64,000 nucleotides of DNA. Origin: Hericium rajendrae (lineage: Eukaryota; Basidiomycota; Agaricomycetes; Russulales; Hericiaceae). The position numbers and the translations under genes were made by a program. The stretch's first letter is position 1. Each line of letters opens with the position of its first letter. The notes beneath the pieces were generated by a model. The model saw nothing but the letters and a program-made list of their open reading frames with translations, had not been told where the DNA came from and ran no database searches. The stretch spans positions 979,617 to 1,043,616 of the forward strand of contig CM065892.1 in assembly GCA_033439255.1 (NCBI GenBank), read 5' to 3'. Positions 49,101 through 58,100 of the stretch are shown piece after piece.

Positions 49101-52100
49101 AGCTTGTAGCAGACAACTCGAGTCCAGAATCAATGCACTCGACCAGCGGCAAAATATTCACTGTGACTCTGAATAATTCTATTAATTCAGAAAACAATGT
49201 CATGCACATTATTCATCAATTAGTCATACTTTCAGACTAAGAGAAGTCCATGGAATGTGACAGAATGTGCTAGAAATTCCAAGAACAACATTTGCACAGC
49301 CTTGCACAGCTTTACACAGCCTCGCACAGCCCTATGACACAATGTGATTACTAAGGCAGTAGTCTGCTTATTCAGCTCATTAGAAATGCGATTACCAAGC
49401 AGGATTTTGGCTTATTAATGCAGGAATCTGTATTATAAAGCAGAGATTTGGATTACAAAGGTAGAAAAAGTGGATTACAAAGCTCATTTTGCCTTATAAA
49501 TCATTGGAGAAAGTGCTAGAATGTGAAAGAATATTAGTCAGCATTCCTATAATAGGTAGTTAGTTCCCACAGTAGCATAGACATGTACATATTAGGCAGT
49601 TGGTTCTCAGGCTCCCCCAGGGTATATAAAGAGCCGAACTGAGCCATCATGCAGACGTCTTTTTCCCCCCCTTTTCCCCCTTCCCTCCAATCAACTCTCA
49701 TGTTTTCCTCCATATTGATTATTTCTCACTGAGCTCTTAACTGCAGCTTCCAGTTTGAGATAGATTGACCCTATCTATTTCCTCCGACAGGAAAGGTAGT
49801 ATCCCTTGTGTTTGCTTCTAGTTACCTTAGGCAGATCCTGAGTATAAAATCTTATCTGACATAAGAAGCTCAGACTGTGACTAAGTGACTCAGTCTCTAA
49901 TCATTCTCATCTGCTATTACACATTCAAGTCTAGGATCCGACATCCTACAGTCTATCAGTATCAGCCAGTCAAGTCTAGGATCCGATATCCTACAGTTCA
50001 CTCCCAGTATCAATCCAGTCCATTCCCTATTGTGGGAACATTCCGCTTTTAGTCCCCTTAGCGTGGGAACCATCAGTCCCATTACATAAGCCAGTCTCAG
50101 ACCAAGTCTCGGACCAACACAGCCTCAATCATTATCACAGCACCACTACTTGAATCCCCCAGCATAACCCTCCAGTTTCAGTATTGATAAAATCCCAGAA
50201 ATTCATTGATATTAGTTCATATTCCATCACACCTATTCCCATCACACCAGCTAGCCAGCACTCCAGTTACATTTACTACAGAATTTACAGTCACTTTCGA
50301 GTACTATTTAGGTCAGCATCGACACTCGAAGTTATTCAATTATCTTCCGGCCAGTCAAGTCAACTCAGCCAAGTTGATATCACATTCATTAGCTCACCTG
50401 CCGAGGTTTATTTGTGTTTGTTTGTATAAGCCTTCTTTCAAGTTAGAAGCCACAACATCACATTTCTATCCTTCACTAGGCTACATAGTCCACCATTACA
50501 TCTGAGAAAAGTAAATTCCATATAGCTGCAGGTTACATTATACATGCTATCATTGAGCTATCAGAGCTATGAAGTTTGCTTATCCAGCTATGTAGAGCTA
50601 TGAGAGCTATGAGAGCTTCCATAGCTGGTAGTACCATCTATATGATGCTATCATAGCTTTCATAGCTGGTAGTGTCATCTATATGAAGCTATCATAGCTT
50701 CCATAGTTAGCAGTTTGAAATATATATCATTATCATACTTAGTCAGGTAAGCTATGATCACTATTAGTCTTATGTCAAGTCAGATAGGTACGAAGAGAAG
50801 AATTTCAGAGCAAAATTCAATTATATTCATTGTTATTACAGGTACATCCAAGTATCCTATGTCACACGCGGCATGCACAGGCCGGGCCGGCACGCTCGCT
50901 CGCAGGGTGCGACAAGATGCGCACGCGCACTAGGCCGCGGCCGATATGCGCGACGCGGCAGGTCTGCGTGCTCGACATGGTCGCACGCGAAGCCCAGGCC
51001 CGTGCACAATAGAGCGGGCCTGCGCGCGGGAAACGCGGGGCCCGAGATCCGTGCGCGAGGCTGTCGCGGGCTCATGCGAGGCCGTAGGGTCCGTGCGCGA
51101 GGCGCAGAGACCCGTGCGCCGGGCACCGTACTGCCGCGGGTACCTGTGGTGTGGGCGAAGTGCGTGAGCGGCGGTCCCGTGCGTGAGACGCGAGGAACGG
51201 CCGTGAGGCGTGAGGGACGGCCGCGAGGTGCGTGGGAGGCGTGCGTGGGGCGCGATGGGTGTAGTTGAGGCGCGCGCGTCGGTACCGGGTGCCGGGCCCG
51301 TGCACGATGCGTCGGGGATACGAGGCGTGACGGGCGTGCGCAAGGGGTTGGGATGAGACGGGCCCGTGCGCGAGGCACAGTAGGCCGGGACGGGGCGCGA
51401 AGGCCGTGCCAGGCCTGCTGTCGGAGTCGCGAGGCATGGTGGGGCCGTCGTCGGCCCGTCCGCGACGTGGTAAGCCTGCGCGGGAGGGCGGCGCGGGGCG
51501 GGGCTCGAGGTGTGGGGCCCCGTGCGAGGCATTGGGCTGCGACGCGCGTGCGTGCCCGTCTCGTGTCGTGTTCCGCTGGCGGGGCTATCCAGACGCACCA
51601 CGGCGGGATCGCGCGCAACCGTGGGCCGTGCGCGAGACGCGGAGGCCGCGCGCAGCGGGCCTATCCCGTGCACCAAGCAGCAGCGCCGTACGCGGGACGG
51701 CGATGCCATGCGGGATGGGCGGAGTCCATGCGCGAGACGGCGAGCTCGCGTACGCGTTGTCCGGCGGTATGCATGCGCCAGCGCCCGTGGTCGTGGTCGT
51801 TGGTCGTTGGAGACGGTGCGCCTGCCTCTGCGAGCATGGCGGCGATGTCGCGGGGTGGGTTGACGAGACGAGTGGGAGACGGCGAGAGGCGAGGGGAAGG
51901 GAGAGGCACGGCACGAGGGAGGCAATCGAGAGTATCGCTCGAACGAGCGATACTCTCAACGTTAGCACGAATGTACGCGAAGTACTTTTGTATTACTCAC
52001 CTGTGGGGCCCTCGACATCCAATTCCCTCCTTCTGTGTTCGATTTGACGGGGGAGAGAGAGAACAGAGGGAGGAGAGGAGAGAAGAGGATGGAGTGATAG

Positions 52101-55100
52101 TGGCATGAGTTGAAACGAGTTGAACTTCGACGCGCGTTCGGTGCTTCAGCCACCGAACGAGCGAAGCCTTGGTTTTCGAGCCCCCGCAAATCCAATAAAC
52201 TCGTATAAATTAGATGAAAAAAGCCAACGCTATCTATTGTACATACAACCGAAACTAATGAGACTTGTAGCTATGTACTTTACGCTGCATCCCTAGGTAG
52301 CAAAATCTATCTAATTAAGTCTGGCGCCCAGTCTTTGATGAGACTCTCGGCAAGCGCCCGGCAACCACAAATCCCGGCCGGAGCCGGGATTCGTATATAA
52401 GGCATGCACGACGCGCGTTACCTCTTGCTCTTTAACTCCCACCATCCTCTGCCACGTCGACACTTCGACGTTGTCGCTTGCTCGTCGTCGTCGCTTTCTT
52501 GCTCGTCGTCGTCGCTTTCTTGTTCGTTGTTGTTCCTTTCTTGTTCGTTGTTGTTCCTTTCTTTTATTATTAAGGTAAGCTTTTATTCTCCGTCTCTTAT
52601 ATCTTATGCTAATGTCTTTATCCCTTGGTATAGTACTTGTGTATGCTTACTAGGTAAGTTTTACTATATCTTCTTATACTGATGTCTTGTGTTGTTTTGT
52701 AAGGTTTCGCTTTTTTATTAGTTTGGTAAGCTTTTATGTTATCTTTTCATACTAAGGTCTTCTTTTCTTATTTATGTTTTCGCTTTTTATAGTTATTGTA
52801 AGTTTGTTATCTTTGTAGTTACTTGGTATCTTTTGTAGCTTGTATTATGTTTTGTAATAAAAATATATGGAAAAATATTATTTTTTAAATTTCAATGTTT
52901 GTGACTTTAAGACATAAGATTATTGGACCTATTATATTTTTTCTATTATATGCTAAAACAATATATTTAATAGAGGTAATATAGAATAGACATAACTCTG
53001 ATTAGCTAGATATAATATAATGATAGAGATATAGTATATAGTTAGCATAGCTTCTATAGCTTCTTATACTATGATAGCTATGACAGCTATGATAGCTTAT
53101 ACTCTATGCTATGACAGCTATGTAGCTTATGCCCTATGCTATGGCAGCTATAGCAAGCTATGATAGCTTTACATAGATTACTTGGCTGCTATGTATAAAA
53201 GAGGACAGCTATGGACCTAGGAAAGCTATGTAGCTAATATAGTGTTATATACCAGTGACATATTTCTCTGATGTAAAAGAAAGAAGAACACCATCCACCT
53301 CTCCCGAACAACTAGGTACATCCAAGAAAGTAGGAAAACCTGATTGTATCTAGGATAGTGTGTTACTGAGGTATACCAACATTACTTCGGAACCCATCAT
53401 CGTCACGACATCTGGAGCCCACCGCGAGGGAGAAAAAGGATGAGAATAGCAAAGTTTCTCTCTTTCTTCATAGGTCGGACCCAGCCATTAGCATCTCTTG
53501 AAGGAGGACATCTTCATATCCCTGGAATTCTAGCTTCTATAGGATCTACCGCTTCAGATTCTCCATCCAATCATATTGTCAATCCAGATACAAGTTCTAG
53601 TTCATCACCTCCAACAAGTCATCGGCCAGAATCTTCTCATTTGACCCCTGCTCATCATTCCCATTCCCATTCCCATTCCCATTCCCATCTTCCTCAGCAG
53701 CAGCAGCAACAGCAGATACCTGTCACTTTGCACACCATGATTCTCTCAGCATTAACCATGCCTATTCCTGGTACTAAGCATGCTCCAATCAAGTTCAAAG
53801 GAGAGTATTATAAGGTCGAGCACTTTGTGAGAACATATGAAGCCCTCTGTCTACAGAATAATGTCATTGCAGATACAGAGAGATGCAGACTCATCACTCA
53901 GTACTGTTCAAGAAAGGTTTCAGATTTCATTGAAGCTCTTTTAAGTTACCATCAGTCAGACTGGTCTCAGCTCAAAGATGATCTTCTCAAGTACTATGAT
54001 GCAGATCGCTGCAACAAGAGATATTCTACAAAGGATCTTCAGAAGTATATCAGCTCTACTCAGCATAAGACAATGACCAACCTTCATGCTTGGCGCAAGT
54101 ACACTAGAGGATTTGTTACTATTGCAGGATGGCTCAAGGCTGCAGGAAAGCTAAATGATTATGAAGAAGCTGGATACTTCTGGACAGGCATAAGCTTAGC
54201 TCTTAGAGTCAAAGTTGAGGCCAGACTATTCTCCAAGCATCCTGATCATGATCCTATTAATCCCTTCTCTGTTCAAGAAGTAAACAGTATGGTTGAAAGA
54301 ATTTTGCAGAGGAATACATTTCAGATCGACTTTGAAGATAATACAGCTCATTCTGAAGACTCTGATAGTGAATCAGACTCAGATTCAGACTCCTCAGATG
54401 ATGAGAGAACATGGAAGAAGAAAAATCTTTGGAGATCCAAGCTTAGTTCAAAGGAGAAGATGGCCAATTTTGCTACTCAGGTTCATCAAGATTCAGATTC
54501 AAGAAGTCATTCAAGCAAATCAAGGACAAGCTCCTCATCACTATCAAGACATCAGATACCTTATAAGCAAGATCAAGATCAAGTTGAAGGACTCATCATG
54601 CAATTACAATCCATGCATCCAGCTGACCCAGAATACAGTCTACTCTATTATCGTGCTATTAAGCTAGATAGTATCATTGCTGATATAGTTCATCCACCTA
54701 TTATTCATGCTCGCATATCTCGAGCAGCCATTCACAATCCAAGCCAATATATCTCACATCAAGAATCACATCAGACAGTCAATCCTATACATGCACGATC
54801 ATCTACATCAGCTTCACATCCTAGTCCACTTGCAGCATCCAGAGCATCAGTCAGTCCTACAATGCACAATAAAGCATCTCAGCATGAAGTTATTTTATGT
54901 TATGGATGTGGTCAAAGAGGTCACAGCATTCGTCATTGCATAAAGCTTCATCAGTTAATGCAAGCAGGAGTCCTTCAGTATAACAAGCAAGGCAAGATTG
55001 CTTATTCAGATGGCCTACAAGTTAAACATTATCCTGGAGAATCTATCATTGATGCTGTGAAGTGCGAGCATGCCACCCTGAGAAATGCACAAGCTTCAAG

Positions 55101-58100
55101 TCATCTTGCTCCATCTACTGAGTATATCAGTGAGACAGATAGGGCAAGTGAAGCAGATCAATCCTACACACAGTATCCATCTCAGCATAATGCAGGTACC
55201 TATGCAGTCCTGTCAATGTCTAGTTCCAATCCTCCTCTGCACACAGAAGCTTGCACACCTTCACATCCACAGTCTACTGAGATGCCAAGTAACAAGTCAG
55301 CTGAAGTCTATCCATCCAAAGAACCTATAATCTCATCAGGAAATCTTCAAGCAAAGCAAAGACAAGAGCAGCAGATCACAAGCAAGACATTGATTAGAAG
55401 AGCGAGGTTAATCAATGAGTCAGAAGAATCTGAACAGCAGTTCAGTCAACAGTTACATCAGCCTGCCATTTTATTAGCAGAAGATCTTGAAGAGAAGCTA
55501 GAAAGAACTAGGAACTTAAATGCTCAGATACAGTCAGATCTTTCTATATCAGAATCCTCACCTGTCGAAGAATTTTGGACATCAGATTCATATGATGACT
55601 CTCAGATTGTGCCACAGAAATTCACATCTACATCTCTACCATGCTATGATAAACTAGAAAGTCTCATCATAGTCAAAGTCAGAATAGGCAAAGCAGACAT
55701 TGATGCTGTTGTTAACACTGGATCACAGCTCAATTTTATTCATCGTCAGATCTGGAAAGAGGAGACAACACTTCCATGTGATATAACACAATCCATTACA
55801 ATGAAAGATGAAATGGGTCAGATAGTAAGAACATTTCAGGGACTAGTGCAAAATGTACCAATCTTCTTTGGAAACATCAAGACTCAAGGAGACTTCTTCA
55901 TTGGACATTCAGAAAGCAAGTTTCCTATAATGCTCGGACGTCCCTGGCAAAGGCAAAATCTTGTTAGCATTGATGAAAGAGTTGAAGGAACCTATTTGAT
56001 CTTCAAGGATCCAAATAGTACCAAGACATTTGAAGTCAAGTCTCAGTTAAGCATACCAGAAGATTCTCTTCCTTCCAAGCCAGTGTCTACATCAGTCAAT
56101 TGCTCAGATAGCAAAGAAGATCTCAATGAGTCAGAAATGATTCAAGATCAAAGTTCTAAAAAGATGAAGATGAAAGAAAAAGGAGCAGAGAAGACAAAAG
56201 AAAGGTCACAAGATATCTCAGAAGAAGCTTCTCAAAGCATTGAGAAAAGTATCATGCTCAGTGATTCGCTGATCTCAGTATCGCAGTCCTGCCTTCCAAT
56301 TAAGTACACTATCACTCCACTTCCACCTCCACAACCACCTCCTTTTCATTCATCTCATATGCCATCACCATAAAAGTCTCCATCATTTTTTTTCAGTTCC
56401 CCGCGCCCATCCTTCCTTGAAAAATTCCATCAGTTCAAGTCAGCATAGTATATATATGCTTAGCAAATCTATAAAAGCAGAAAAATTTCGAATCCATCTA
56501 TCTCCATCTTTCCCTTCATACTATCAGGCTTGCAATCCATTTACAAGACCAGACAAAATTATCCAGAAATTCCACTCCCATTTTGCAACCATCGCTTCAG
56601 CAGAATTGCAGACTCCTGACTCTCTGTTGGTGGAGCTCGATCATGTTGAAACAGTTCAGCCCTATCACAAAGAGAAAGATAAGGAGAAAGTTATCAACAA
56701 ACATATCACAAGTGCCTACGGCAAATCTGCATGAGTTCGCGTTCCAGCTAGCCTTACTGTGACCATTCGCGTACCCTAAGAACAATTCAAACATTAGTAC
56801 AAGATTAGCAGAAAGAAGAAAAAGCGAAAATACACACGTCAGATTGGACACCAGTCAACTTTACCTTGCCATGCACAACTTGCCCACAAGCATCCCAAAA
56901 GATGACCCATTGACCGATCTATCAGGCATACATATTACTATTGGCAGTAAAACAAGAAGGATGAAGAACACTCACTTGAAAGTTATTCACCTGACCAGCA
57001 TTCATAGTTGAAGAAGTCGAAGGAACACTTGCTACACGAGTGTGGAGATAAATGCCACGTTGCAAAGACAGGATCACAAGTAACATCATTGAACTTGTCA
57101 CGCTTCTCACACAAGTCAACGCCAATCAGAAGACTCACAAGATCATTAATAAGCAAGCAGTACAGAGCCTCTGACTTCATATTGATCAATAGATCAGTCA
57201 TCCCTAGTGCAGTTGCAACCGAGGACGGTTGATTTTCAAGTTCCCCGCGGATGTCACATCCAAAACCCGTTTTGAGCATTGACAGGGTTAATTCAGCAAT
57301 CATAGGCTCTAAAAGATTGAAGCACTTACCCATCATCTACCTCTATTCAATCCACCATCATGCACACATTACTCAATCACTCGATAATATTATATCAATA
57401 ATCTCTCAGCACGCACTTATCTATTCATTCCATTCCACCTTTTCTCTTCAAGCATGAGACAGATGCATCCCGCGTACTTCCAATACCTCGTTGCATCAAG
57501 CCTACATCTATTCCAGACATCTACTATTGACACGCACATCTCACGTCCAACGCAAAGCTTGTAGCAGACAACTCGAGTCCAGAATCAATGCACTCGACCA
57601 GCGGCAAAATATTCACTGTGACTCTGAATAATTCTATTAATTCAGAAAACAATGTCATGCACATTATTCATCAATTAGTCATACTTTCAGACTAAGAGAA
57701 GTCCATGGAATGTGACAGAATGTGCTAGAAATTCCAAGAACAACATTTGCACAGCCTTGCACAGCTTTACACAGCCTCGCACAGCCCTATGACACAATGT
57801 GATTACTAAGGCAGTAGTCTGCTTATTCAGCTCATTAGAAATGCGATTACCAAGCAGGATTTTGGCTTATTAATGCAGGAATCTGTATTATAAAGCAGAG
57901 ATTTGGATTACAAAGGTAGAAAAAGTGGATTACAAAGCTCATTTTGCCTTATAAATCATTGGAGAAAGTGCTAGAATGTGAAAGAATATTAGTCAGCATT
58001 CCTATAATAGGTAGTTAGTTCCCACAGTAGCATAGACATGTACATATTAGGCAGTTGGTTCTCAGGCTCCCCCAGGGTATATAAAGAGCCGAACTGAGCC

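Larger units (their letters stand above)
50499..53273. mobile_element. TA-flanked non-autonomous DNA element inside the 5' LTR
   Basis: Comparison with the intact 3' LTR fixes the edges. The element starts CATCTGAGAAA and ends TTTCTCTGATG, giving 11-bp inverted ends with one mismatch, and is flanked by TA on both sides (50497-50498 and 53274-53275), as in Tc1/mariner-like insertions. Its length is 2,775 bp. Both subterminal zones (about 50530-50760 and 52990-53230) are AT-rich and full of AGCTATG / CATAGCT words. No transposase is present. The centre (50861-52110) is extremely GC-rich, and 52370-52570 carries a hairpin, a TATA box and tandem 21-mers. Superfamily is uncertain, since such subterminal repeats are more usual in hAT or CACTA elements. 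Confidence 0.85.
48797..53410 (+). repeat. 5' LTR, split by a nested element
   Basis: LTR sequence occupies 48797-50498 and 53276-53410 (1,837 bp), interrupted by 50499-53273 plus a duplicated TA. It differs from the 3' LTR by an extra 45-bp copy of a CAAGTCTAGGATCC-containing unit (near 49923-49990) and by about five substitutions seen by eye. A TATATAAA box lies at 49623-49630, and four 10-bp repeats of the form TYGCACAGCC lie near 49285-49330. Confidence 0.92.

Noticed and set aside
50184-50505. Frames of 81-99 codons in the 5' LTR, repeated at 58594-58909
   Set aside because: They lie in the LTR, are identical in both copies because the LTRs are identical, and show no protein features.
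50857-52108. Long Arg/Pro/Ala open frames (up to 331 codons) on both strands
   Set aside because: They overlap each other in several frames on both strands, have no domain, and follow from the CG-rich repeated words of the segment.
56983-57336. 117-codon minus-strand frame over the retrotransposon tail and LTR
   Set aside because: It runs across the LTR border and has no reverse transcriptase, RNase H or integrase motif.
57251-57457. 68-codon frame at the 3' LTR start (also 48796-49002)
   Set aside because: It is part of the LTR sequence itself; low-complexity and without homology signs.
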